A DNA stretch of 64,000 nucleotides, taken from positions 389,954 to 453,953 of the forward strand of contig NZ_PJJJ01000037.1 of NCBI RefSeq assembly GCF_002929495.1, given 5' to 3'. The stretch comes from Cryobacterium sp. Y82 (GTDB lineage Bacteria; Actinomycetota; Actinomycetes; Actinomycetales; Microbacteriaceae). Made by a program: the position numbers and the translations under genes. Under the pieces are notes generated by a model. It had not been told where the DNA came from. It did no database searches and saw only the letters and a program-made list of their open reading frames with translations. Numbering within the stretch: position 1 is the stretch's first letter; each line of letters starts with the position of its first letter. Positions 9,513-17,775 of this stretch are shown piece by piece.

Positions 9513-10004
9513 ATGGCCGAATACGACGCAGTCATCGAAATCCCTCGCGGGAGCCGCAATAAGTACGAGGTAGACCACGAAACCGGTCGCGTCTACCTCG
9601 ACCGCGTGCTTTACACGAGCTTCATGTACCCCACCGACTACGGCTACTTCGAAAACACGCTCGGCCTCGACGGCGACCCCGTTGACGTTCTCGTACTGCT
9701 CGATTACCCGCTGTTCCCGGGCGTAGGTGTCTCCGTGCGTCCGGTGGGCGTCTTCAACATGACCGATGACGGCGGTTCCGACGCCAAGGTCATCGCCGTT
9801 CCGGCAGGTGACCCCCGCTGGGATCACATTCAAGATGTCCTCGACATTCCGGAGTATACCCGCAAGGAAATCGAGCACTTCTTCGAGCACTACAAGGACC
9901 TCGAACCCAATAAGTGGGTCAAGACGGAAGGCTGGGGCGACGCCGCCGAAGCCAACCAGATCGTGGTCGACGGCATTGCAAAGCTGGCCGACGAGGGACA
10001 CTAA
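9513..10004 (+). CDS. ppa: Inorganic pyrophosphatase (family I)
   Basis: A 163-residue soluble enzyme hydrolysing pyrophosphate to phosphate. The family I signature D-G-D-P-V-D-V with its metal-binding aspartates is at residues ~55-61; [11 protein letters not shown] at the N-terminus and the Y-K-D-L-E-P-x-K-W near the C-terminus are also conserved. An AAGGGAG ribosome-binding site lies 10 bases before the ATG. Divergent from tilS with 44 bases between them. Followed by a strong GC-rich hairpin. Confidence 0.96.
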   Translation: MAEYDAVIEIPRGSRNKYEVDHETGRVYLDRVLYTSFMYPTDYGYFENTLGLDGDPVDVLVLLDYPLFPGVGVSVRPVGVFNMTDDGGSDAKVIAVPAGDPRWDHIQDVLDIPEYTRKEIEHFFEHYKDLEPNKWVKTEGWGDAAEANQIVVDGIAKLADEGH

Positions 10005-10016
10005 CCCTCACCTTCA

Positions 10017-10049
10017 ACGAAGGCCCCCGTGTTGCTCGGGGGCCTTCGT
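10017..10049. terminator. GC-rich hairpin between convergent ppa and the NlpC/P60 gene
   Basis: A 13-bp perfect stem (10017-10029 with 10037-10049) and a 7-base loop. There is no long T-run on either side, but it sits between the ends of two convergent genes and probably ends transcription from both. Confidence 0.7.
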
Positions 10050-10085
10050 CGTACCTACGGCCAGACCGGCGGTACGAAACCGGAG

Positions 10086-11507
10086 CTAGGCTGCGGGGCG
10101 GCCGACGTACGGTGCAACGGCCCACGACGACCAAATACTGTGCACACGCACGCGCGCCGAGGGGTTGGGGGCTTCGAGGACCTGGCCGTTACCGACATAG
10201 ATCGCCACGTGGTAGTAGTTGCCCGGGCTGCCCCAGAACACCAGGTCGCCCACCTGAACCTGGGCGAAAGAGACGAGATTGCCCTGCCTGGCCATGGTGT
10301 TGTACTGGTTCGTGGCTGAATGGGTGCCGATGTACACGCCGGCGGCTGCATAGGCGGCCTTGGTCAGGCCGGAGCAGTCCCACGAGTCGGGGCCAGAACC
10401 CCCGAAGACGTAGCGGTCGCCGAGCTGGCCGCGGGCGAACGCGAGGGCTGCGTCGACGATGCTCGCGTTGGGTACCGCAGCTGGCGCGGCCGATGCAGCG
10501 GGCTTCACTGGCGTGGCGGGCGTGGCGGGCGTGGACGGCGTGGACGGCGTGGACGGTACAGCGGGCGTCACCGGCCTGGCCGACCCGGAACCAGATCCTG
10601 ATCCCGAACCGGCCGTTGCCCCGGCATCGCGAGCGGGTTGCGCGGGTGCGGCATCCGCTATTGCAGCAGCGGATGCTTGCGCTTGTGCGAACGCTTGAGC
10701 CGCAGCGGCCTCGTCCTCGCCGACGTGAAAGCTGCGCTCGGCCTCGGCCGTGGTGTCTTTGAGCAGGGCGAGTTGTTCGAAGAGTTCAGTCGACTTGCGC
10801 TGCTGGGAGTCGTAGGCGACCTCGGCAGCGTTCGAACTCGCCGTGGCCGCATCGAACGTGGTCTTGGACTCTTCGGTGAGCCGTTCGCGTTGCTCGGTCG
10901 CTGATGCCGCCTGCTCGCCGAGAGACTCCGCCGCATTCTTGTCCTGCACGGCCTCGGTGTAGATCTGCTCCGACTGTTCGCTCAGCTTGCTGGCCGTTCC
11001 CAGCTGGCCGAGCAGGTCATCCGCGGTGCTGCCGTTTAAGAACAGGTTGAGTGACAGACCGCTGGCGCCTGACTTGGCGAGGTGAGCGGCGATGAGGCCG
11101 GCACGCATCTTCGATGTTGCAGCGGTGGCTTCGGCGGTTGCAGCCTGCTCGCTGAGGCTGGTTTCGCGCAGGGTGGCGGCGTTCAGGGCGTCCTGCGTCA
11201 CACGGTAAGCCTCGGCCGCAATCTGCGCGGTCGTGACGGCCTTCGCGGCCTGGCTCGCCAGACCGTCGAGCAGCTCGCCGAGAGTCGCAATCTCGGCTTG
11301 CTTGGTCGACTCGTTCTGTTTAGCCTTCTCGACGTCGTTCCAGCTCGGATAATCCGGGGCGGCGAAGGCGGCCCCGCCGGCTGCGGCAACGGATGCTGTG
11401 ACAGCCGAGACCGCGCCGATCGCCATGGCGGAAAGTAGCCGCTTCGACTTGGTGCGAACCTGTGCGCGTGCAGCGTTGGTGGTCTGTGCGGTGGTGCTCT
11501 TAGCCAA
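10086..11507 (-). CDS. Secreted NlpC/P60 (C40) peptidoglycan endopeptidase with coiled-coil N-terminus
   Basis: About 473 residues. A TTG start at 11507 is chosen because a GGGGAG Shine-Dalgarno lies six bases upstream; the longer frame runs into the M23 gene. Order: signal peptide (~residues 25-50, ending A-F-A-A); a long Ala/Glu/Gln coiled coil (~60-290) opening with D-Y-P-S-W-N-D-V-E-K-A-K; a Gly-Ser run and a T-P/S-T-P repeat linker; and a C-terminal NlpC/P60 domain. That domain has the catalytic Cys in W-D-C-S-G-L and His in Y-H-V-A-I-Y. Such enzymes cut the D-Glu to diamino-acid bond in the stem peptide. The gene starts 8 bases inside the end of the M23 gene, so the two are made together. 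Confidence 0.9.
   Translation of the reverse strand: MAKSTTAQTTNAARAQVRTKSKRLLSAMAIGAVSAVTASVAAAGGAAFAAPDYPSWNDVEKAKQNESTKQAEIATLGELLDGLASQAAKAVTTAQIAAEAYRVTQDALNAATLRETSLSEQAATAEATAATSKMRAGLIAAHLAKSGASGLSLNLFLNGSTADDLLGQLGTASKLSEQSEQIYTEAVQDKNAAESLGEQAASATEQRERLTEESKTTFDAATASSNAAEVAYDSQQRKSTELFEQLALLKDTTAEAERSFHVGEDEAAAAQAFAQAQASAAAIADAAPAQPARDAGATAGSGSGSGSGSARPVTPAVPSTPSTPSTPATPATPVKPAASAAPAAVPNASIVDAALAFARGQLGDRYVFGGSGPDSWDCSGLTKAAYAAAGVYIGTHSATNQYNTMARQGNLVSFAQVQVGDLVFWGSPGNYYHVAIYVGNGQVLEAPNPSARVRVHSIWSSWAVAPYVGRPAA
10512..10556. repeat. Five tandem 9-bp units inside the C40 gene
   Basis: Two cgtggcggg units followed by three cgtggacgg units, in frame. On the minus strand they encode alternating S-T-P and A-T-P tripeptides of the linker before the catalytic domain. 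Such units can change copy number by slippage without shifting the frame. Confidence 0.9.
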
Positions 11508-12849
11508 GTGATGCTCCCCGGTCGGCCATGAATGGAACGGGATTGATGCGGTTTCCACCAATCCACACTTCGAAGTGCAGGTGGCAGCCGTTGGCTGCGC
11601 CAGTGTCGCCGGAACTGGCGATGACCTGCCCAGCCGACACTGACTGTCCGACGCTCACGTTGTACCCACCATCACGAATGTGGGCGTAGCCGGTTGAGAC
11701 GTTGTCGCCGTGGCTGATCTTCACAAAGTTTCCGTACGTGCCGAGGCGGCCAGCCCAGGTGACGACGCCATCATGGGCGGCGTAGAGAGGCGCACCGCAG
11801 CCGGTGCCGAGGTCGGTGGCGTAATGAAAGCTTCCGCTGCAGTCACCACCCTTACAGATGACCGATCGAGGGCCGTAGCCACCGGTGATGCGGCCGCTGG
11901 CCGGAACCCCCCACCCGGTCATGCTCACCGAGCCACCAGAACCACCGCTACCGGCACGCGCCGCTGCCGCTGCCCGTGTCGCAGCCTCAACCTCAGCCGC
12001 AACACGAGCCGCTTCAATCCGGGCGCGTTCGGCGACTCCAGCTTCATACCCCGCTGTTGTGGTGGCCTGGGCGTCGCGCATGAACTGCAGTTGCTGTTCG
12101 AGTTCCACGCTTTTGACTTCGGACTCGGCGAGCGCGTTCGCCGCTGCTTCGGCCGCAGCCTGGGCCACGGCGAGCGCAGCCTCGGCGGCGACGCGCAGCG
12201 TCTCACGTTCGGCTTGCGCGACTTTGGCCTGGTCACCGAGCGATTGCGCGTTATTCGTGGCCGATTGCGCTGATTCATAGACGTCGGAGCTGCGCTCGAC
12301 GAGCTTGCTCATGTTGCCGAGTTTCGCCAGCAGCAGGTCGGCATCGGCGCCATTCCCTTCGCCCTCTAGGAATAGGTTCACGCTGAGATCGGTGCCGCCG
12401 GTGCGGTAGAGCTGGGCGGCGAGCTGACCGGCCTGTCTGGTGGCGGCATCCGCTGCGGATTTGCTCGCATCAGCCTGGGTCTGGATATCTTCGGCACGGC
12501 GGGTGGCGTCGTCAAACTCCTGCTGCGCGACCTCGAGCTCGCTGGCGCTTTTTTCGGCAGCGGCTTGGGTTTCTTGCACCTGCACCTGTAGACCGGCAAT
12601 GAGATTCTCGATGGCGGTCACCTGCGCCGCGGCCGAAGCCGTGTTCGCCTTGGCATTTTGCAGGTCCTGCCAGGACGGATATTCAACGGCGCTCGCTGGA
12701 GCTACGGGGCTTATCAGGGTGACCAAGAGGGTCATGGCGGCCATGATGTTGGTCAACGCCAGGGTGTGCCTGGGCCACGGATTGGTCGCACGCAAGCGAC
12801 GGGTGGGCAGGTCAGTCTTGCGGCCGGCCACGGTTCTCATGCGAATCAT
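11500..12849 (-). CDS. Secreted M23 peptidoglycan hydrolase with coiled-coil N-terminus
   Basis: A 449-residue protein. The signal peptide spans about residues 28-54 (ends A-S-A), then V-E-Y-P-S-W-Q-D-L-Q-N-A-K begins a coiled coil to ~300. The C-terminal LytM/M23 domain has the zinc motif H-Y-A-T-D, then Y-A-H-I and the H-L-H-F-E signature, all intact, so it should be an active endopeptidase. It could also act as an amidase activator, as EnvC- or RipA-like proteins do. ATG at 12849; a second ATG three codons in is equally possible. The stop overlaps the ribosome-binding/start region of the C40 gene. The 5' leader contains a hairpin (about 12917-12943). Confidence 0.9.
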   Translation of the reverse strand: MIRMRTVAGRKTDLPTRRLRATNPWPRHTLALTNIMAAMTLLVTLISPVAPASAVEYPSWQDLQNAKANTASAAAQVTAIENLIAGLQVQVQETQAAAEKSASELEVAQQEFDDATRRAEDIQTQADASKSAADAATRQAGQLAAQLYRTGGTDLSVNLFLEGEGNGADADLLLAKLGNMSKLVERSSDVYESAQSATNNAQSLGDQAKVAQAERETLRVAAEAALAVAQAAAEAAANALAESEVKSVELEQQLQFMRDAQATTTAGYEAGVAERARIEAARVAAEVEAATRAAAAARAGSGGSGGSVSMTGWGVPASGRITGGYGPRSVICKGGDCSGSFHYATDLGTGCGAPLYAAHDGVVTWAGRLGTYGNFVKISHGDNVSTGYAHIRDGGYNVSVGQSVSAGQVIASSGDTGAANGCHLHFEVWIGGNRINPVPFMADRGASLG

Positions 12850-13044
12850 TGTTTCCCAACAGGCTTATAGCAGTCGCCACGTGCGCCGAGGCAGACTCTT
12901 GAGCGTAACAAGGCGAACAGGATTCACCCAGTCTTACCGGCGAATCTAACCCGCGAAGTAGCAGCTGGCCCGCCCATTCGCGGGCGCGCTGCAAATTAGC
13001 ATCGAAAAATACTTGCCATTCACCCAAATGCTGCGCGTGCCGAT

Positions 13045-13073
13045 TTGGCCTTCGCCCCACAAGACCGTATGCT
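13045..13073 (+). promoter_or_regulatory. Promoter of tRNA-Glu
   Basis: TTGGCC (13045-13050) and TATGCT (13068-13073) are separated by exactly 17 bases and end 33 bases before the tRNA-Glu gene, as expected of a sigma-70-type stable-RNA promoter. Confidence 0.65.
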
Positions 13074-13106
13074 TACTCTTCGGCAGCCATGAACATTGTG
13101 GCTCAC

Positions 13107-13179
13107 GGCCCCATCGTTTAGCGGCCTAGGACGGCGCCCTTTCACGGCGTTAACACGGGTTCGAATCCCGTTGGGGCTA
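13107..13179 (+). tRNA. tRNA-Glu (anticodon TTC)
   Basis: A 73-base cloverleaf. The acceptor arm 13107-13113 pairs with 13172-13178 (one G-U), discriminator A at 13179, anticodon TTC at 13141-13143 in loop CTTTCAC, and T-arm A-C-G-G-G / C-C-C-G-T around TTCGAAT. CCA is not encoded. Confidence 0.95.
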
Positions 13180-13264
13180 CGCAAACTGCACGTGCACGAA
13201 GTAGCAAAATAAATAGAATAGTCTTACCAAGTGCCTCGCACACAGATTCACATTTTCACATCGA

Positions 13265-13338
13265 GGCCCTGTAGCGCAGTTGGTTAGCGCGCCGCCCTGT
13301 CACGGCGGAGGTCGCCGGTTCAAGTCCGGTCAGGGTCG
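13265..13338 (+). tRNA. tRNA-Asp (anticodon GTC)
   Basis: A 74-base cloverleaf. Acceptor GGCCCTG pairs with CAGGGTC, with G as discriminator. The anticodon stem CCGCC/GGCGG frames loop CTGTCAC with GTC. CCA is not encoded. Followed directly by an intrinsic terminator. Confidence 0.95.
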
Positions 13339-13348
13339 CAAAGAAAAT

Positions 13349-13376
13349 AGCCCTTTCGAAAGGAAGGGCTTTTTTC
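13349..13376 (+). terminator. Terminator after tRNA-Asp
   Basis: Stem AGCCCTT (13349-13355) with AAGGGCT (13364-13370), followed by a run of six T (13370-13375). A textbook intrinsic terminator separating tRNA-Asp from tRNA-Phe. Confidence 0.85.
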
Positions 13377-13406
13377 TTAGAAGAGGCGTTTATTGCGCAG
13401 CTTCGG

Positions 13407-13482
13407 GGCCCTGTAGCTCAGTTGGTAGAGCGTTCGACTGAAAATTGAAAGGTCACCGGATCGACGCCGGTCGGGGCCACCA
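13407..13482 (+). tRNA. tRNA-Phe (anticodon GAA)
   Basis: Acceptor GGCCCTG (13407-13413) pairs with CGGGGCC (13472-13478), discriminator A, and CCA encoded at 13480-13482. Anticodon loop C-T-G-A-A-A-A gives GAA. Unlike its two neighbours it carries an encoded CCA. An integrase relic lies 67 bases beyond the 3' end, so this gene is a likely former attachment site. Confidence 0.95.
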
Positions 13483-13484
13483 CC

Positions 13485-13521
13485 GCCACTCCCTAGGAAA
13501 CACTGGGGAGTGGCTTTTTTT
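13485..13521 (+). terminator. Terminator after tRNA-Phe
   Basis: Nine-base perfect stem GCCACTCCC / GGGAGTGGC (13485-13493 with 13506-13514), followed by seven T (13515-13521). Confidence 0.9.
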
Positions 13522-13548
13522 ATGCCTATTTTTGGCTCCGATTCGGCC

Positions 13549-13710
13549 TCATTTTCGTCCAGTGAACACATGTTGAACACAAAATGGAACACTCCTATTG
13601 AGGGCACCCGCAACGGCGTCTAAGTCGTCGTCAAAGAAGTCGGCGTAGACGTCATAGGCCAGCAGAATGATGACGACTGGACCACGGATTGCCCCGTCAC
13701 TCTCGGTCAT
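13549..13710 (-). pseudogene. Relic of a tyrosine-type site-specific integrase (C-terminus only)
   Basis: A 53-codon open frame from an ATG at 13710 to TGA at 13549. Its middle reads D-V-Y-A-D-F-F-D-D-D-L-D-A-V-A, the end of actinobacterial phage-type integrases, where the tyrosine of Y-A-x-(L/F)-F-D-D-D-L is the catalytic nucleophile. All upstream domains, including the G-H-S/T box, are missing; the 15 residues before the motif (R-G-P-V-V-I-I-L-L) are unrelated. The typical location 67 bases past tRNA-Phe and pointing toward it supports decay of an integrated element. Too short to be functional. Confidence 0.8.
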
Positions 13711-13772
13711 GTCGGGGTGGCCTGAACCTACCTGTCAATAAGACCAACGGTGCTCTGAGTAGACTCGGGCGC

Positions 13773-14438
13773 ATGGCAAGCTCACAGCTTCGTGATCGCG
13801 CAATGTTCCCGGCTTCCCTCGCGCTGTTGATCGGAGGTGGGCTACTGCTGACCTCGGTCGTCATCACGGTAATTGCGCAGCCCACGCTCTTTCCATACGC
13901 CGAGATAGTGGGCCCTGCTCTGTTTTCCGCCGCTCTGTTAGTGTTCGCCTTCGGCGTGCGTGGGGTCGGCAGTGTCACGGCGCGCCGCCCTGTCGGCACT
14001 ATCGCTCTCGCTGTCTTGGCTGCCTGGCTTCTTCTTGGGTCCGTCCTGTACCGCCTTATTGGTGACGTCTTCTCTAACGACCCTGCTCCGACCGCGCTCA
14101 TGGCCTTTGCCTACGCGGATTCGTTCGTGCAATTCGCTCTCGCAGTGGTCGCAGTCATGCAGATCGCCCGGCTCGGCGCCGTGCCTGCTCCGTGGAACTG
14201 GGTGCCAATCGGGATCGTCGCGGCGGTGACCGTGACCTGGCTGCTACTGCAGGTGCTGGGCGGAGGCTCGGCCACCATATACGGGCCCAATCTTCTGACC
14301 TGGCTCCTGACGGGGCTGGACGGCCTTGCCCGGATCGGCGGCACAGTACTGCTCGGTGTAATCGCCATCGTTCTCGCCGACCGCGTCAATCGTCGGGCGA
14401 CCGCTGATGTACCTTCGGTGTCCGAAACGCAGATCTGA
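13773..14438 (+). CDS. Unknown membrane protein, six predicted helices
   Basis: A 221-residue protein starting at the ATG at 13773 (M-A-S-S-Q-L-R-D); an upstream in-frame ATG at 13689 would add 28 residues that overlap the integrase relic on the other strand and look non-coding. Hydrophobic segments at roughly residues 12-34, 42-60, 68-90, 105-127, 135-160 and 170-190, with short charged loops (G-D-V-F-S-N-D-P-A between helices 3 and 4). No family recognised. It stands alone between the tRNA/integrase scar and a convergent dipeptidase, so it may be cargo left from the lost element or ordinary backbone; the sequence does not decide. Confidence 0.6.
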   Translation: MASSQLRDRAMFPASLALLIGGGLLLTSVVITVIAQPTLFPYAEIVGPALFSAALLVFAFGVRGVGSVTARRPVGTIALAVLAAWLLLGSVLYRLIGDVFSNDPAPTALMAFAYADSFVQFALAVVAVMQIARLGAVPAPWNWVPIGIVAAVTVTWLLLQVLGGGSATIYGPNLLTWLLTGLDGLARIGGTVLLGVIAIVLADRVNRRATADVPSVSETQI

Positions 14439-14691
14439 ATTCGTCCCGTTCCGAGCCCCGCAGGCGTCAATCTTTTCACGAGCGCGCGTCCATGTCCGTG
14501 GCCCGTCAGTGACGGCCCGCCTGACAGCTGCTCGAGATGATCGCCGCCAGGTATTCCGAGGAGGTGGGCGAACCCGAGCGGAGCCGAACCTATTGGGGGA
14601 CCAGATCGTTTCGACTGCATGTCCCGCATTGCCTAAGCCAGAGCGGCCATGGGTCGTCCGGGGCTACGTTTAGCGACCTGGTTCAACTGCC

Positions 14692-15741
14692 TTAAGCCAC
14701 GAAGGCGCGGTAGGCGGGGTCGTTGGCGCGAAGTACGCGCAGCACGTTCTGGGAGCCCAGCTTGGCGAGATCGGCGTCGCTCCAGCCGCGGCGCTCGAGC
14801 TCGGCGAACAGGTTGGGATACTCCGCCACATTGGCCAGTCCGACCGGCATATCGGGGCAGCCGTCAAAGTCGCCGCCGAGACCGATGTGATCGACGCCTG
14901 CCACACTGCGGGCATGCTCCACGTGGTCAGCGACGTGCGCCACGGTCACCACCGGCTTCTCCCCCACCGAACCGTTGTCCTCCCATCTGCGGTAGTCGGC
15001 CGAGAGGAAGGCCGGTACAAAGGTGAGCATCTGCACACCATCGTTGGCGGCGAGCTGGGTAAGAATCGCGTCGGGCACGTTGCGCGGGTGAGGATTGAGG
15101 GCGAAGCATGAGGAGTGGCTGAATAGAACGGGAAGCGTTGTGGCATCGAGGGTGTCCTGCATAGTGGCAGCAGAGACGTGCGAGAGATCGACCATCATTC
15201 CGATGCGGTTCATCTCCGCGATAACGGCCCGGCCACGATCGTTGATGCCATCGTGTGTTGCCTCGCCGACGGCCGCATCGGCCCACTCCGTTGACGAATT
15301 CCAGGTCAGTGTCATGTAGCGCACGCCCAATCGGGCGTATTCACGCAGCACCGCGAGCGAGTTATTCATCTGATTGCCGCCCTCTACCCCGAGGAGCGAC
15401 GCGATTCTTCCGCCGCGCTGGGCGCGGTCGACGTCATCAGCGGTGACGGCTCGCACAAAGTCGTTGGGGTACGCGGCAATCAAGCGGTGAATAAAATCAA
15501 TCTGCTCGAGCGTGGCCTGCACCGAATCGGTGCCCGCAAGGTCGGTGTGCACCCATACTGACCAAAACTGCCCCTGCACCCCTCCGCGACGCAGTTTGGG
15601 AATATCCGTCTGCAAGCGACTGCGGGCAGAATCATGCTCAGAGTCCAGCCCGGAAACGGAATAATCGCGGTGTTCCCGGCACGACCAAGCCAGGTCGTTG
15701 TGTCCGTCGACAACGGCGAATTCCGGATTTCTTACGCTCAT
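14692..15741 (-). CDS. Membrane dipeptidase family (M19) zinc dipeptidase
   Basis: A 349-residue amidohydrolase-fold enzyme that removes dipeptides, including D-amino-acid ones. Metal-binding and family motifs: V-D-G-H-N-D-L at the N-terminus, G-V-E-G-G, L-T-W-N, V-D-L-S-H-V-S, F-S-H-S-S and G-L-G-G-D-F-D-G near residue 280. Start: ATG at 15741 preceded by GGGAAGAG five to six bases away; a longer frame adds six residues without support. No signal peptide, so cytosolic. Convergent with the unknown membrane protein upstream; no operon partners. Confidence 0.9.
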   Translation of the reverse strand: MSVRNPEFAVVDGHNDLAWSCREHRDYSVSGLDSEHDSARSRLQTDIPKLRRGGVQGQFWSVWVHTDLAGTDSVQATLEQIDFIHRLIAAYPNDFVRAVTADDVDRAQRGGRIASLLGVEGGNQMNNSLAVLREYARLGVRYMTLTWNSSTEWADAAVGEATHDGINDRGRAVIAEMNRIGMMVDLSHVSAATMQDTLDATTLPVLFSHSSCFALNPHPRNVPDAILTQLAANDGVQMLTFVPAFLSADYRRWEDNGSVGEKPVVTVAHVADHVEHARSVAGVDHIGLGGDFDGCPDMPVGLANVAEYPNLFAELERRGWSDADLAKLGSQNVLRVLRANDPAYRAFVA

Positions 15742-16226
15742 GTGGACTCTTCCCGGCAATCGAGGCGAAATACCAGCCTAAGACCCGCAACCTCGGTCAC
15801 TTGATGCGCCCCGGCCGATCGAGTCGGCCGTGCCAGAAACCTGCTTTGTGCCCCTTACACCGGGTCGATACACGGGAGTAGCCGAGCGGCGGATGCATCC
15901 GGTTTCGCTTGCTCGCCAAGCAGGGAATTTTGACCCCTGTTGAGGTTACAGCGCCGACGACTTGAATCGGGGTAGTCTCTGCCAGTAAGTTGCTGAGAAA
16001 GAATCATTTTCATACGCCGCACTTCACCGACCGACAGGTGCCAGCATCGCCACCTCGTCACTATGACCACCTGTTCCTGTAAACCCGACTGCAGGGAATG
16101 AAACCGTGACATCCACCCCAACCCGCCGAACAGCTCCAAGAAGCCGCTCCACGAATCTCCGGTACCGCCGCACCACAACGACCATACCCGGCACCACATG
16201 CACGTTTGACCGCAGGGGGATAACGC
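15742..16226. other. 485-base intergenic leader before the polysaccharide locus
   Basis: No credible gene. It holds a GTGCCCC half-site followed by TTACACCGGG (15848-15864) and a perfect 12-base palindrome CGGATGCATCCG (15890-15901) nested in an outer CGAGC/GCTCG pair (15883-15887 and 15911-15915). AT-richer stretches around 15921-15990 include TTGACC and TTGAGG hexamers, but I see no well-spaced -10. The last bases before the next gene are an AGGGGGA ribosome-binding site (16215-16221). Probably a long regulated 5' region. Confidence 0.5.
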
Positions 16227-17774
16227 ATGAGTGAATCAGATTCGCCCGCGTCGTTTCCTCAATCTCTGCCGCCTCGCCGCACCCCGAAACTTCGGCTCGT
16301 CGATCGGGCGATGACTTCGCAGGCTGATATTGCGGTCGATACCCCCTCGTTGGGGCTGATGTGGGCTCGGCGTTACCGCACCAAGCTGCGGCTGACCGAT
16401 GTTGTGGTCATTGTTCTCGCAGTTGGTGTTGCACTGGTCTTTCGGTTTGGCGTGGACGGCATTCCAGCCGCGACTGGATCGTTCAGTGCCAACTACTGGC
16501 TCGTGTCGCTTCTCATCGTGGCGACCTGGCTCACGACCCTCGAGCTTTTCCATACTCGGGACTCCCGCGTCGTAGGTGTCGGGGCGAGCGAGTATAAGCA
16601 GGTCATCAATGCCAGCGCTGTGACCTTCGGCATGCTAGCCATCGCCTTCCTAATCCTTCACATCGACATCGCCCGCCTCTATTTCGTCCTGGCGCTTCCG
16701 CTTGGAATTGTCGCGCTCGTTCTCGAGCGGTGGCTGTGGCGCAAATGGCTGCTGCACCAACGCAAGTTCGGCCACTATCTCTCTCGCGTGATCGTTGTCG
16801 GAAATCGCGACGACGTGGAATACGTGATCAGCCAGATCGATACCAAGTCCGGAGCCGCGTACTACATCGTCGGCGCGGCTTTGGAAGACGGTGTTGGTGA
16901 CGAGATCTCAGCCGGCGAGCGTCTGGTGCCGATCGTGTCGGATTTCGAGCATGTCGCAGCGGCGGCGGCCTCTATGGGCGTCGACACGGTCATCGTGGCC
17001 GGGCAACCCAGCGGCGGCAGTTCTTACATTCGCAACCTGGGGTGGGACCTCGAGGGCACTTCCGCGGAGCTTGTTCTTTCCAGCCGGCTGACGGATGTCG
17101 CGGGTCCCCGCATTCATTTCCGGCCGGTTGACGGCCTTCCGCTGATCCATGTCGAAATCCCCCGGTTCGAAGGGGGCCGACATGCCCTCAAGCGCACCCT
17201 GGACATCGTCACAACAGCTTTCGCCATGCTGTTCCTACTGCCTCTGCTCGCCGTGATCGCCCTGTTCATCAAACTGGACAGTCCCGGTCCGGTGCTGTTT
17301 CGGCAGGAGCGATGCGGCCGCAATGGGCAGACGTTCCGCATAGTGAAGTTCCGCTCGATGGTTCAAACAGCGGAAGACGACCTGGCCGGCCTCCTCGACC
17401 AGAACGAAGCCTCCGGGGTGCTGTTTAAGATTCGTAACGACCCGCGAATCACCAAGATCGGTCGCGTGCTGCGCAAATATTCGCTCGACGAGCTGCCGCA
17501 GCTATGGAACATTTTTGTCGGAGAGATGAGCCTCGTGGGCCCGCGTCCGCCACTGCCCGAAGAAGTCCAGGTCTACGAAACCCACGTGCACCGCCGCCTA
17601 TACATCAAGCCAGGTCTAACCGGCATGTGGCAGGTCAACGGACGGTCCAATCTCAGCTGGGAAGACAGTGTTCGTCTCGACCTGTATTACGTCGAGAACT
17701 GGTCGCTCGCGGGCGACCTGATGATCATCTGGCGCACCCTCAAGACCGTCATTCAACCAGTAGGGGCGTATTGA
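16227..17774 (+). CDS. Polyprenyl glycosylphosphotransferase (initiating sugar-phosphate transferase, WbaP/CpsE type)
   Basis: A 515-residue membrane enzyme that loads the first sugar phosphate onto undecaprenyl phosphate. Four to five N-terminal helices (~residues 48-170) are followed by a Rossmann-like CoA-binding-type domain (~185-300) and the bacterial sugar-transferase domain: K-R-T-L-D-I-V at ~315, [30 protein letters not shown] and [16 protein letters not shown] lies near the end. Strong AGGGGGA ribosome-binding site. First gene of the rightward run 16227-22404; the next gene starts 1 base past its stop. Confidence 0.93.
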   Translation: MSESDSPASFPQSLPPRRTPKLRLVDRAMTSQADIAVDTPSLGLMWARRYRTKLRLTDVVVIVLAVGVALVFRFGVDGIPAATGSFSANYWLVSLLIVATWLTTLELFHTRDSRVVGVGASEYKQVINASAVTFGMLAIAFLILHIDIARLYFVLALPLGIVALVLERWLWRKWLLHQRKFGHYLSRVIVVGNRDDVEYVISQIDTKSGAAYYIVGAALEDGVGDEISAGERLVPIVSDFEHVAAAAASMGVDTVIVAGQPSGGSSYIRNLGWDLEGTSAELVLSSRLTDVAGPRIHFRPVDGLPLIHVEIPRFEGGRHALKRTLDIVTTAFAMLFLLPLLAVIALFIKLDSPGPVLFRQERCGRNGQTFRIVKFRSMVQTAEDDLAGLLDQNEASGVLFKIRNDPRITKIGRVLRKYSLDELPQLWNIFVGEMSLVGPRPPLPEEVQVYETHVHRRLYIKPGLTGMWQVNGRSNLSWEDSVRLDLYYVENWSLAGDLMIIWRTLKTVIQPVGAY

Positions 17775-17775
17775 C

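Noticed and set aside
12850..12985. Possible c-di-AMP (ydaO) riboswitch before the M23 hydrolase gene
   Set aside because: A GGGTGAATCC element is present, and such hydrolases are often controlled this way. But it is accounted for by a simple GATTCGCC/GGGTGAATC hairpin, and the conserved CAGCTAACC 3' element is missing in the right place.
12812..13060. 82-residue open frame upstream of the M23 gene
   Set aside because: Overlaps the M23 start and the leader, low hydrophobic or motif content, no ribosome-binding site; reads like chance coding in the leader.
13377..13613. 78-residue minus-strand open frame
   Set aside because: Covers the tRNA-Phe gene and its terminator in antisense; the real coding trace nearby is the integrase relic in another frame.
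13549..14690. Intact mobile element or prophage beside tRNA-Phe
   Set aside because: Only the integrase tip remains; I found no second copy of the tRNA 3' end, no other phage genes and no inverted repeats.
15855..16199. 114-residue open frame in the polysaccharide leader
   Set aside because: Trp/Gly/Cys-rich composition, no ribosome-binding site, no recognisable family; spans the palindromes of the leader.
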